From Selaginella tamariscina (taxonomy: Eukaryota > Streptophyta > Lycopodiopsida > Selaginellales > Selaginellaceae), in assembly GCA_003024785.1 (NCBI GenBank), contig PUQB01000045.1:733028-797027 (forward strand): a stretch of DNA of 64,000 bases, written 5' to 3'. The notes beneath the pieces were generated by a model. It ran no database searches. It was not told the DNA's origin and saw nothing but the letters and a program-made list of their open reading frames with translations. The position numbers and the translations under genes are program-made. Each line of letters starts with the position of its first letter. The stretch's first letter is position 1. Positions 23,928 to 34,830 of this stretch are shown one piece after another.

Positions 23928-24080
23928 TGTAAGATCCACGTGTATGGCTACATGTGCACATTATTATTAGTATAGTGGATTTTGATAATTGTGGAATTGG
24001 ATTCAATATAACCACTCGCTGTTGTATATAAGTTAGGGTTTCTGAACTAAGGATACACATTTTATATTCGAGCTCTCACA
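23928..24080 (+). mobile_element. Ty3/gypsy 5' LTR
   Basis: Starts TGTAAGATCCACGTGTA and ends CTCTCACA, 153 bp, with a TATATAAG box at about 24026-24033. It aligns along its length with 9457-9608 read on the minus strand. Very short for a plant Ty3/gypsy LTR. Flanked on its left by AGTG, matching the flank of the other LTR. Confidence 0.75.
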
Positions 24081-27000
24081 TTGGTGGAGGTGAGGGGCAC
24101 CTCTAATTGTCCCTACGGAGTGCTCGGATTTGTGTCTTTTTATTAATTTTCTTTGTCTTTTATCTAGCTTTTCCATTGTCTAGATCTATTCCTTTCTTTG
24201 GATTTTGTCTTTTTTCGTCCATGAATCCACAACAGGCAAATCCCTTGTCTGTGGAGCAGTTACTCATGAGTTGTTGGATGCCATGCGTGTGCAACTGAAC
24301 AATCATTCTCAGTTGATGGCAGCATTCACAGCCAGGTACTCCTCCTACTCATGTTGCAAACCCCCGTGTCCGACCGGATTTCTTTGCGAAATCCTGGAGA
24401 TGATGTGTACCATTGGTTTGACCACTTCACTGTGGTTGCCACATATCATTCGTGGGACGGTGCTCAGTGTTTGCGCGAGTTTCCTACTTGTCTTCAAGGG
24501 ACGGCGTTGCAGTGGTACAATGGTCTGGACGTTGCAACTCGTGGAGATTGGAATATTCTTCCAGAGATCTTCAAACGTGCATTTGGGCATGCGGACGACT
24601 GTGATGATGCTTTTCAGCAGTTGCATCGTATTCGTCAGGAATCTGAGTCGGTGATGCAGTTTGGTGTTCGCTTTCGAAGCCTTTTGCTGCGTGCAGAACC
24701 TAACATGTCGGAACGCATCAAGTTAGGTATGTTGTGGCCAGCACTTCGTCAAGACCTTGTGGGGCTTGTGCATGCACTAGCTCCAGTGACTCTTGACGAT
24801 GCTTTGAGGCTGGCACAACGATATGAGTCGTCACCTCTCCCACTTGCCCTTCACGTGCTCTTGTTCCACTTCATGTTGGGGATGGACCTGCTCCGATGGA
24901 GGTTGAGGCTGTTGCCGCTGTGTACCAGCACAAGGTGGGCCCGTGGACGAGGACGTGGACGTGCAGTTCGTTGTTGGGCGTGTGATGAGGTTGGACACAC
25001 GTATCGGCGCTGTCAACGGTTTCCCGATTGGCGTCCCCCATTTCCAGGATGGAGGCCATGGCGTCAACAACGTCCGGTTGGTGCTGCTGCAGTGGAAGGT
25101 TGTGATGCGGTGGATCTTCCGGGAAACGACGAATCGCACGAGTAGAGGAGGGTCCTCGTGCGAATAAATTAGTGACCCCTCCATCTTTCTTTCGGGAGTA
25201 TCATCAAGGGGTTCACTCGGCACCAAATCATCCGGTTTTCACTTTTCAAGCTCGTTTAATCCTTTTCCTTTCAGTGTTGGTGGATACAGGTTCAAGTTTG
25301 TCCTCTTTCTCAATCTGTTGCTACACGTTGCAGCCTTCATTTGCGTCGTGCGGTAGAACCAGTCTTCATTCTGTACGGCAACGGACATACTCATGCTTGT
25401 TCGCGGGATGAAGTGGACATTGTTGTTCGTGTGGATGATGTGAGCTCGAGCTTCAATCTTTGCGGGTGGTGCCGAGTCAAGCTTTTCACCTTATTCTTGG
25501 TATGGATTGGTTAACTCGCAATCATGCCAAGTGTGACTTTGAAAAGTCTCCCCCTTGTTTGACTCTCCCTCGTCTTTCTTCCATTCCTCTTACTTCTATT
25601 CCACTTCGTCCATCTGCTTCCACCTCTGCTTCCATCACTTTTGTCTCACCCTATTTCCAACCATTTTCCCTTCATGCTCTTCCTTTTCTTCTTGGATCCA
25701 TCAGATGATCGTCGTGCTGTAGTTGTTGATCAACTCAAGAAGGAGTATGCTGATCTTTTCAACTTCGACTTGTCATCTGGGGCCAAGATTGCGACACGCC
25801 ACCCTATTCCAACTGGAGAGCTAGGCCAATCAAGGTACCTGTTCGGCGTCGTCACCAAAGGAGCTCAAGATCTTACGAGCGAATGTCAAAGAGATGTTGG
25901 AGAAGGGTGTTATCCGGAAATCTCGAAGTCCTTGGGCGTGCGAACCTCACCTTGTGACGAAGCCTGATGGGAGCGTTCGATTCTGCATTGACTATCGCCC
26001 ATTAAATGAGGTAACCGTCTCAGATGTGTACCCACTTCCTCATACTGCAGACCTTTTGGATCGACTGGGGCGGAGCCGTTGGTTCACCAAGTTAGATCTC
26101 GCATCTGGATATTGGCAAGTTCCGATGGCTGACATGGACATTCCCAAGACTGCTTTTCGGACACCATTTGGCCTGTACGAGTTCTGGTGATGCCTTTCGG
26201 TTTGAGCAATGCTCCAGCAACTTTCCAGCGTATGATGGATGAGGTTCTTTGCGACATGCCGGAGGTGACTGCCGATTTCATCGATGATGTTTTGATCCAT
26301 TCGGATGGAACGTGGGAGGAGCATGTCGGTGATGTACGTAAGGTTTTGGATCGCTGCGGGAAGTTGGTTTGAAGTTGAAGCCATCTAAGTGTGTGTTTGG
26401 ATCAAAGGACACCACTTATCTGGGTTATCGCATTTCACGTGAAGGTTTGCAAGTCGATCCTGACAAACTAGTTGCAGTTTTGAAGTTCCCTACGCCAAAG
26501 TGTGTGAATGATGTGCAACGCTTTCTTGGCAAGGTACAATATCTGGGTTTTTGTGGATCATCTTTCAGATCGTACTGCACCGTTGCGCGCGTTGTTGAAA
26601 TCGTCAATGACTTCTTTTGTTTGGTCTAAGGATTGCAAGCAGGCATTTGCAGATCTCAAAGAGTTGTTGACGACTCCTCCAGTTTTGGCGTACCCGGATT
26701 ACACTCCTTTCATCTTGCGTGTAGATGCTTCTGACATCGGCCTCGGGGGTGTATTGATGCAGGAGAGTACGAGTGTTCCTGGCCAACGACATCCCATTAC
26801 ATCAGCCGTACATTGCAGCAGAGGTGAATTACTCCACGAAGAAAAGGAGTGTCTAGCAGCAGTTTGGGGTTTTGAGAAGCTCCATGCCTACTTGCATGGT
26901 TCGCGGACGTTGTTGGAAGGTGATCATGCAGCAGTCACTTCGTTGTTGAAGCGAAAGAATTTGATTGGCGTACTGCTCGGTGGGCCTTGAAACTTCAAAT

Positions 27001-27655
27001 TTACGACTTTGAAGTTGTTCATCGTCCAGGAGTTCCATGGCTGATGCTGATGCTCTTTCTCGGGCTCCTCTTCCACCTTCTCTCTCTTCTGTTGCCCCAG
27101 AGGAACCAGTTGTTCCAGCTTCAGTGGACTTTTTGGATGAAGATTCCGTACCATCAGCAGTTGCTGTGCTTGACGTTCAGTGTCCGCAGAATGCAGAGTT
27201 AGATTTGCCGTCTTTGGATGAGGTTCGGGAAGCTCAAAAGGTTGAGCCGTGGATTCGAAGGCTTCGTGATGGGTTTGAGAATCCTGCATCACTTGCTGAT
27301 GACTTTTTCAGGCATTTACATTCACAGTATCGCCTTCAGGATGACCTTCTTTATTTTGTGGGGACTGATCCAGATGATCCTTTGCGGTTGGTGGTGCCTT
27401 CAATCTTCATTCCACGCTTCCTCCATGCTTACCATGACTCTCCTATTCTTGGCGGGCACATGGGACATCGTGGTGATGGAGAAGCTGCACAAATCTTTCA
27501 TTAGCCGAGTTGCGAGGAGATGTGATCCGGTATGTGCATAACTGTGTGTGGTGCCAAGTTTGCAATACTCTCCATGTGCTTCGGAAGGACAGTTGGAGTC
27601 AATTGCAGTTTCTCGTCCGTTTGAGTTGGTGGCATTTGATTTGATAGAACCTTTA
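24081..27655 (+). pseudogene. Ty3/gypsy gag-pol, 5' two-thirds, frameshifted
   Basis: Domains run in order on the plus strand. Gag (about 24360-25145) includes WYNGLDVATRGDW and a CX2CX4HX4C zinc knuckle (CWACDEVGHTYRRC, near 24975). Protease has VLVDTGSS near 25283. Reverse transcriptase (about 25894-26560) has DYRPLNEVT, KLDLASGYWQ, MPFGLSNAPATFQ and FIDDVLIHS. RNase H starts near 26700 (LRVDASDIGLGGVL) and ends with the typical RPG..MADADALSR. The integrase zinc finger follows (LGGHMGHRG, then NCVWCQVCN near 27535). Single-base losses break gag, RT (at 26190), RNase H and the integrase finger. The sequence stops at 27655 where element X begins; the rest of the integrase is at 9609-10436. 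Confidence 0.85.
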
Positions 27656-27680
27656 TGCAAATTTAACTAAAATGGGCATG
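27656..27680 (+). repeat. Terminal motif of element X (right)
   Basis: TGCA, four bases, then TAACTAAAATGGGCATG; pairs with 10437-10462. Confidence 0.65.
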
Positions 27681-28298
27681 GCTATAATCCCATTTCCTAA
27701 TAATTAGCAATTTTAGCTATTTAATTAGCATTTTCTAATATTAAAGGAATATTCTTTAGAATATATGTTGAAAATAGAATATTTTTTAGAATATTCTATT
27801 TTGTATTCTACCCTTTAATAAATTATAGCATTCATTGAACAAAAATTAATAACATTATAAAAGTAGAAGGTATTAAATTATATAATATATTGCCTAATAT
27901 AACAATTAAGGAAGAGCATAAGAGGTACATTATATAAATATTGATGTTGTTATTAAAATATTAATATTTAAATATAACATTATTAATTAAAAATTTGTAG
28001 TAATAATAATATTATATAAAATCCTATAATAATATAATCAATCTTCCATATCATTTTTTAAATTTATATAGTTAAGTAAACAATTTGGTACTATTATTAA
28101 AGAGTTTATAATAATTATGAATATTAAATATATGATATTTCATAATTTTGTAATTGCTTTAAGCTTCAGAAAACATACATTCCCTTGCAGTTTTGTTAAT
28201 CGTGACTTTATCAATGCTTCTTGACATCCACCCATATCGAATGGATTTAACATTTATAAAACATGCTGGGTCTTTTTGATTGGGAGACCATGTTTTCT
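27681..28298. other. AT-rich subterminal DNA of element X
   Basis: AAAGGAATATTCTTTAGAATAT and repeated GAATATTTTTTAGAATATTC motifs, similar to the other subterminal region. No gene. Confidence 0.5.
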
Positions 28299-31278
28299 CT
28301 AGGCATCCATTATATCTTTCGCTCTCCTTCTCGTGTCGCCTTTTTTGTAGTTTGAACCATGCAACCTTAACATACTATTTTTTGTGATTATTTCAGGTGT
28401 GTCGATAATTTGACCCATCCAAATAGGCTGAATATATGACGCATCTGGAGTAATGAGAACCATCATTAGTTTTTGAAGATCCTGGCAGCAATCAAAGTAT
28501 GCTTTAGGTTTTTGGTTCCTTTGTCCAACAAAGTGTGGGGTTTGCACTTCCACATCACTACTGGCTTCTATGTCGTCTGTGCTCAGTGATGTCATTTCAA
28601 TCTCCTCTCGCCACCTTGTTTTAGGCCAAAAGGGTGTTGCAATTCTGTACTTGTGATAGTAGGCCTTTCCAACTCTCGAACAACAGTCTCCCAATAGTCA
28701 ACCACATGCTTATATAGTTCTGAGTAACCAGTTGCCTTATCAGAATTCTTTGGCATCGATTTTTGAACCCATGCCACATATTTTTTGATGCCCATCAATA
28801 ATAACCTCTTGTTCCTTGAGCTGGGCACTCAATGGAATAGGGTCTGGTTGTCCTTCTGGGAGAAGTGGCTTTCCATTCTCTCCACTTTTGAAGAGCATTA
28901 ACCCCTCTTTCGGTAACCACTCCTGCTCTGATGGCCGTAACTTGTACTGCATAATAGGTATACCATCTCGTATGGAGAAAAAGAATTGTAGCGGCACAAG
29001 GTGACCAACTAAAGAATCACTCCCCTCTTTTATATACTCCTTGAGAAATTTTTTGAAGTCTGGCACCTCAGTCACAAGCAAAGCACAACTTTTTTTGGAG
29101 ATGCAATTTTCAAAAAGATTCATCATATGCGGTAAGGTAAGTGCACTTGTCCTTTTTGTAGAGTTGGAGACCTTGCTGAAGAACGCATCAATATCTTCAT
29201 GAGTGTGACCAACCATAAGAAAACTGAGCGTGATTGTTTCAAACACACCTTTGGCAACAAGCATTGACAAGTATGCTAGCACATATCTAGAAAATAAAAG
29301 TAAGTATGAGCTTGAGAAACCCTTAAGTAAAATGATTTACCTATTTTTGTTCTCGCCTGCACAATTATCCATCTGTAAAAGCAAATGACGAGGAAGCTTA
29401 TTTGATGTTGAGGACACATGTACACTATTTGAGCTAGATCCCTCCACTGAACCTGAACTCTCAACAGGGCCATCTGTTTTTTGTGCAGGGTTGACAATGC
29501 CTCTCATATTCCCAAGTAGCCTCAAGTGCAGACGTGTTCATGAGAGCATTATGTAAAGGTTGAAGGTGTTGTTTCTTCACTTTGAGATCACCGATAGGAC
29601 TTGTCTGTGAGTGGGCTTCAAGGTTTCTGAAACACATGGCCAACGACCCAATAGTGAAATTGGAGTCGCTAGACCAATGTGGAAGTGAAAAGTGTCCATA
29701 TGATTCACAACCGTGTCCATGTGTTAGCACACCTGTCAATGAAATCGGAAGTTTCATGACATTTCCAAGGCACTTTGGTGTTGCAACGAGCTTTGGAATG
29801 CTGGTCTTTGAATGATCCATCTTGTCATGGATCAAGCACAGGTACTCTGATGGGCGTGACACAGAAAGCATGCGGTGTGCATAGTACTGAGACCGGCAAG
29901 TTTGTTGCGCAATCATGTGGGCCTCCATCTTCTTTTGAATGGCAGTGATCTCCACCAAGGTTTTTGCACAAGCCTCTGCAGCCTTCAATGATGTACAAGT
30001 GTCACACTTGGAAAAGCTAGAGTGTTTTGCAATCTCCACATCCTTAAAATGAGTATTCCATATGTTGTTGAAGGTACCAGTGCAGATTGCTTGCAGCCCC
30101 ATCAAGCTGAGGCACTTGTTCACATGTTCACACAGCTTCAATTGAGTGTAGATCGAAGGCAAAACCTTGAGATTTTCCCTGACCCCTGCATTTGTGGTTC
30201 GGCATTTGTGAGGCATCCTGTCTGCATTTGCTTCCACAAAAGCCTTGAGTATCTCTATGGCTGCCATAATGTGAGAGCGGGTTTTGACCAAGCCAGTGTT
30301 CCCATGTACTGAGGTTCGCGCTCCATCTAACCACTCATCCCTCCCGACGGTAGAACGTGGTCTTTGGGATCCCATATATACTGTACCAAGCTTTGAAGCA
30401 GATGGCCACCTTATTAAATACCATGGATGTACTCTGATAACCTGTGTCCGAAGCCATTCCATCAATACACCCAGTTAGTGCAGCATATACAAACTCATGC
30501 CTTTGCTTTTGGGTGAGCGTACGAAAGACATGTCTACATTGGGTAATTTCATTCCGGTCTGCCATCTGACAACACTTCTTCTTGCAGCAGTCAATCGTGG
30601 AAATGCTCGTAACACTTTCGGAAGATGTAGGATCCATCTTCATCCTCTTGCTGAAACATGTAGGGGAAGATCTGCAACCCATGAATCGCCTTTTTCTTAA
30701 TAGGACCAATGCAAGGAACCTCTTCAAATATGAGTTGTTCTTCCGGGTTGTTATTATTGAAATCCAACCCAGAATATGTTGAACCATCTTGCCGTCTTAA
30801 TTCAGATGTTCGCCACCTCACGAGGGATCCAGGATGCAAAGTGCCATTAGGTGAAACCTCTGTCACAACTAACCCACGAAGTCGGACCCTAGTTTCTCTT
30901 CTGACACTGCTTCCATTGGATTTATAGCTGTGATGATGCCTCTCCCAACCTCAATCTCATGAAGAAAGAGAATCACCTCATCCATCACAGCAGGCAAGCC
31001 ATCATCTGGAAAACTCGTGCTACTGTTTGTTTGTGACTCTGTATATTCTGTGTCAGCCTTGACTTCATCCAAATTCCACAATACAGGAGAACCCTCCTCA
31101 AATTCCATTCCAGAACCTCAACATGCTTGAAAATGGTGTTCACCCATACGTACACACAAGATCCTTGGGCAATATTGTGACATGATGCATTATCATCTCG
31201 AACTTCCACAGTTCCAGTGCCAACTATCTCGTTGTTCCGAAGAAGACATACTTTATCTCCAGTATTATACATATTGTC
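28299..31278 (-). pseudogene. DUF7869-type transposase-like gene, multi-exon, frameshifted
   Basis: Read from 31278 (acceptor TTATGTGCAG) down. The N-terminal part has YNTGDKVCLLRNNEIVGTGTV, the V-L-x-S/G-GTV fold common in plant transposon proteins. A cysteine-rich middle piece (TIDCCKKKCCQ near 30600) follows, then SIYGIPKTTFYRREG. The core (about 30465-28740) holds CLIHDKMDHSKTSIPKL, LLLQMDNCAGENKNR and FLMVGHTHEDIDAFFSKV, the three acidic blocks of the DUF7869 RNase-H-like domain. An intron separates the second and third blocks (donor AG/GTAAAT at 29339, acceptor TTTCTAG at 29284). The C-terminal block near 28400-28600 contains IQPIWMGQIIDTPE. At least four single-base frame breaks (near 31105, 30330, 29500, 28770) inactivate it. 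Likely the transposase of element X. Confidence 0.65.
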
Positions 31279-31424
31279 CTGCACATAAATAATTGTGTTA
31301 TTTATGATATCTGTTTATGCAATATTTGTAAGAAATCATAACTGCAGTTGCTTAATAATATGCATGTGCAATAATACATAATTATATATAAAAATAATAT
31401 CTCATGCTTTATTAATATAACTGA

Positions 31425-32220
31425 TGGGCGGGATTAATCCCGCCGCAGACTCTACCCCTTCAGAGTGAGTCGGCGGGATTAATCCCGCCGCCGACTCTAC
31501 CCCATCGGAGAGAGTCGGCGGGATTAATCCGCCGCCGACTCTACCCCGTCGAGAGAGCGGCGGGATTAATCCCGCCGCGGGCTCCCTCAGAGAGAAGTAC
31601 CGGCGGGATTAATCCCGCCGCGACTCCCTCCGACGAGGAAGTAGCGGCGGGATTAATCCCGCCGCGGGCTCCCTCCGACGAGGAAGTAGTGGCGGGATTA
31701 ATCCCGCGGGCTCCTCGACTGGAGTCGGCGGGATTAATCCCGCGCCGATTCCTCGACGGAAGAGCGCGGATTAATCCCGCCCAAACTCTGACGAGAAGAG
31801 GGGCGGGATTAATCCCGCCCACAACTCTGACGACGGGGAATAAGCGGCGGGATTAATCCCGCCCACAACTCTCTCCGAAACTATGATTTCAAAGAGATTC
31901 GGGATGAATTCTGCCCACAAATATTTAAAACAGGGAAGTAGTGGCGAGATTAATCCCGCCACCCCTTCTCTGCCTCCTAAAATGGTTGGCGAGATTAATC
32001 CCGCCGACAACTCTTTCTAATAAATTCAAGTAAATCATTATCAGTTGAAGAGTTATCGGCGGGATTAATCTCGCCGCTCTTTTTAAAGGCGGAGAAGCAT
32101 TGCCCGAACTAATTCTGCCATAGCTATGAAAGAGATGGTGGCGGGATTAATCCCGCCACCTCTTCAAAGAGGCGAAAAAAAATGGCCGGATTAATCCCGC
32201 CGCCCCGGCTAACCGAGAAT
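31425..32220. repeat. Palindromic satellite array 2 (GGCGGGATTAATCCCGCC)
   Basis: About 18 copies of the same 18-bp palindrome at 35-50 bp spacing. The left part (31425-31770) is nearly pure, the right part (31790-32220) degenerate: the mirror image of array 1. Spacers differ from array 1 but also form stems (CCGACTCTACCCC..GAGAGAGTCGG). The first copies are well matched to array 1 only in the 18-bp core, so the core is conserved while spacers turn over. Confidence 0.95.
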
Positions 32221-32368
32221 ACTAAGTTAAAAGTATATTTAAACGGGATAAATCCCTAACAGAATATATTGTAATCCTAATGCATTCCTAAATCCCTAAA
32301 TTCTAAAATTTAAGAGAGAATGTAAGAGAGTGAATCTTTATAAATATATCTAAATTTTTTATAATACT

Positions 32369-32655
32369 TACTTGTAAACAGCACTGAAGGCGCCGTGCTT
32401 TCCTATAAACAATAGCGCACCCAATTTAATGTCGCTCCTGAGCTGATCACTAAGAAGAAAAAAGAAAATCTGAAGAGTGAAAATGAAGAAACCCTTGCCG
32501 GAGAAAGAACCAGATCTGAATTTGAGTGGGAAATTAAATGTATTTTCAAATTTACATGTCAGACTGATAATACTTATGTCAGAAATTCGAAATTTTTGAA
32601 ATAACAGAAAAGAAAATTTAAGATGAGTTGAAACAAATAACCGACAGTCTGACAT
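32369..32655 (-). other. Possible exon with kinase-like glycine loop
   Basis: The minus-strand frame ends FIGKHGAFSAVYK immediately before a good donor (AAG/TAAGT, near 32369), resembling a protein-kinase GxGxFGxV loop with imperfect glycines. No further kinase exon was found before the palindromic array. Alternatively it is a chance frame or an upstream exon of the transposase-like gene whose intron spans the array. Confidence 0.2.
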
Positions 32656-33429
32656 ATATACTCTCCAATTCCAATGAGTGTTTTAAAATTGCATTTAATG
32701 TCATTCAAGTGCTTCAAGCTGTTTAATATTACGAAATTTTTGTAATTATTCTACATTCTTAATATTCAAGTATATATTATTAAGTTTTATATATATATAC
32801 ATTATACATAAATAAATTGATATATTATTATGTATCATTTAAAATATATTCATAGTCTGTTTATTATTATTATTTTCTTAATTACTCGAGTAATTAATTT
32901 ACATTTCCTACTATTAATGGGATATTCTTTATTATTTTCTTAATATTAAAGAATATTCCAATATTAAACATGATTATCATAATTAAATTAGTCTTATTCT
33001 TAATTATCTCAGTAATTATTTACATTTGTATATATTAATGGGATTTTCTCAATTAATTTGTTATTATTTCAAGAATATTCTAGTGTTAAACCTTATTATC
33101 AATATTAAATTAATATATATTATTAAAACTATATATGGCTATATATTAGATAAAATCATATATTATTATGTATAATTTAAAATATGTTCATAGTGTGTAT
33201 ATTAATATTATTTTCTTAATTATTCGATGTTTGTTTTGCACATATTATATATAAACACAATCATAAATTTATATATACATGTGCACACGCATTAGAAGCA
33301 CTTACAGAGACACATATGCACACACATGCACATTGCCCTAAACCAAACTTGAGAAATTATATGTTGCTTCTTTATTGAAAAACATCATGTTCAACGCATG
33401 TATGATCTATATGTACTCAGTGTGTGTGT
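32656..33429. repeat. AT-rich DNA with a partial direct duplication
   Basis: About 32818-33000 and 33000-33240 share TTAATGGGATATTC, TTATTATTTTCTTAAT and TATTATTATGTATAATTTAAAATAT. No gene. Confidence 0.45.
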
Positions 33430-34060
33430 ATGTAACACATTGAATTTACACATGTAATATATATGTATGTGTGTATACACGTGTGTATGTATATATGTGT
33501 ACTAATATAATATATGCAATGTGTACGATTTTCATTTGTTAACACTCTATCTCTTCTCTCATACATACACAGTGTCACCATGCATAATCCCTTCTCTCAT
33601 ACATACACACCATGCATGATCATGATCCATAATATGTAGCCTGTCTCTTCTCTCATACATACACACCATGCATGATCCATAATATGTACTGATGTTACAA
33701 TATGTATAAATGTATAATGTATATTTGTGTATAACACTCACTCCTCTCATACATAAACACCATGCATGATCCATCCTAACCCTAAACCCTAAACCCTATA
33801 ACACATTGAATTTACACATGTAATATGTATGTATGTCTGTGTGTATACATGTGTGTATGTATATGTGTGTACTAATATATCCAATGTGTATGAATTTAAT
33901 TTGTTAACACTCTCACTCTTCTCTCATACATACACACCATGCATGATCCATGTAAATATGTACTGTCTCTCTTTTCTCAAACATACACACCATGCATGAT
34001 CATAATATGTATTGTCACTCTTCTCTCATACATACACACCATACATGATCCTGTACTCTG
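33430..34060 (+). repeat. Minisatellite with interstitial telomere motifs
   Basis: A unit containing CTCTTCTCTCATACATACAC and CACCATGCATGATC recurs about seven times (33550-34050). A larger block starting TAACACATTGAATTTACACA is repeated at 33436 and 33799. Between them, at about 33775-33800, lie tandem CCCTAAA copies, the plant telomere repeat. No coding potential. Confidence 0.75.
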
Positions 34061-34309
34061 TCTCTCTAAATATGTATGTATGTCTATGTGTATAATACTA
34101 TGTGTGTATATATGTATCGCTGCATGTGAAACTTTAACACTCTCATAGACACACACGTGTTAAACCCTTGCATGATATTTATTCTTGGGGTGTATGTGAT
34201 ACACCCACACACACGCACACGCTGATAATATAATGAAAGAATATTCATTTAGGGTGAATCTATAGTTTATTCTTTTTAGGGTTTAAGTATATTCTTAAAA
34301 GGGATACAT
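34061..34309. other. Intergenic, CA microsatellite
   Basis: No gene; short CACACA tract near 34205. Confidence 0.5.
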
Positions 34310-34530
34310 CACTGTATAGAAGTCATTATATAGATATATAAGCAATTAAAACTCTTACATGGACACATACAATACAAGTAGCTTCAGTTTATTTATTTAT
34401 TTATTTTTCTCATAATAAACAATATAATTTTTTGTAGCACTGTATTATAACTTGCCATTGTAACTAACTAGTATATAAATAGATATTTAATAAATTTTCA
34501 AATAAATCATCAAAATTCAAATTTCAAATG
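34310..34530 (+). repeat. Third copy of the 4.9-kb dispersed repeat
   Basis: Same order of motifs as 4880-5230 (TATAGAAGTCATTATATA, ATACAATACAAGTAGCTTCAG, AATAAACAATA, ACTTGCCATTGTA), same orientation. Confidence 0.65.
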
Positions 34531-34539
34531 ATATTCCAC

Positions 34540-34830
34540 TAGCTTGCCACCCGAAGTCCCCAGTGGCCTATCCTTGTACGTGCATACAGTCCATTCGGAA
34601 TGGCAAGTCCGGATGGCCGATCCTTGTACGTGCATCATCATTGATACAGAGCAAGTCTTGTCCATTCAAATGGCAAGTCCTGGGTGGCCGATCCTTGTAC
34701 GTGCATCATCGTTGATACAGTCCATTTGGAATAGCCCACTAGTTTGCCACTCAAAGTCCCAAGTGGCCAATTCGTGTATGTGCACCATTTGGAATAGCAC
34801 CTGAAGTCTCGAGTGTTCCTTATTTTGTTA
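34540..34830 (+). repeat. Degenerate tandem repeat, four units
   Basis: Units of about 60-85 bp contain GGTGGCCGATCCTTGTACGTGC, GATACAGTCCATT.GGAAT and GCAAGTCC. More GC-rich than its surroundings. No open frame of note and no recognised family. Confidence 0.75.

Larger units (their letters stand above)
27656..32235. mobile_element. Element X, right half: end motif, DUF7869 transposase-like gene, palindromic array
   Basis: Starts inside the gypsy integrase with the same end motif as 10437 and carries a gene pointing back towards that end, followed by array 2. In the restored element both gene sets would point outward from a central palindromic block. The right limit is uncertain: the degenerate part of the array (31790-32220) may lie on either side of the breakpoint. 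Confidence 0.65.

Noticed and set aside
24205-24654. Separate protein overlapping the gag start
   Set aside because: Partly the true gag N-terminus in a shifted frame (VTHELLDAMRVQL), then noise; it is part of the broken gypsy gag.
28299-32235. Two independent transposons at 10.4 kb and 27.7 kb instead of one split element
   Set aside because: Both abut complementary parts of one integrase and share end motif, subterminal motifs and central palindrome, so one split element is simpler; kept as the alternative to test.
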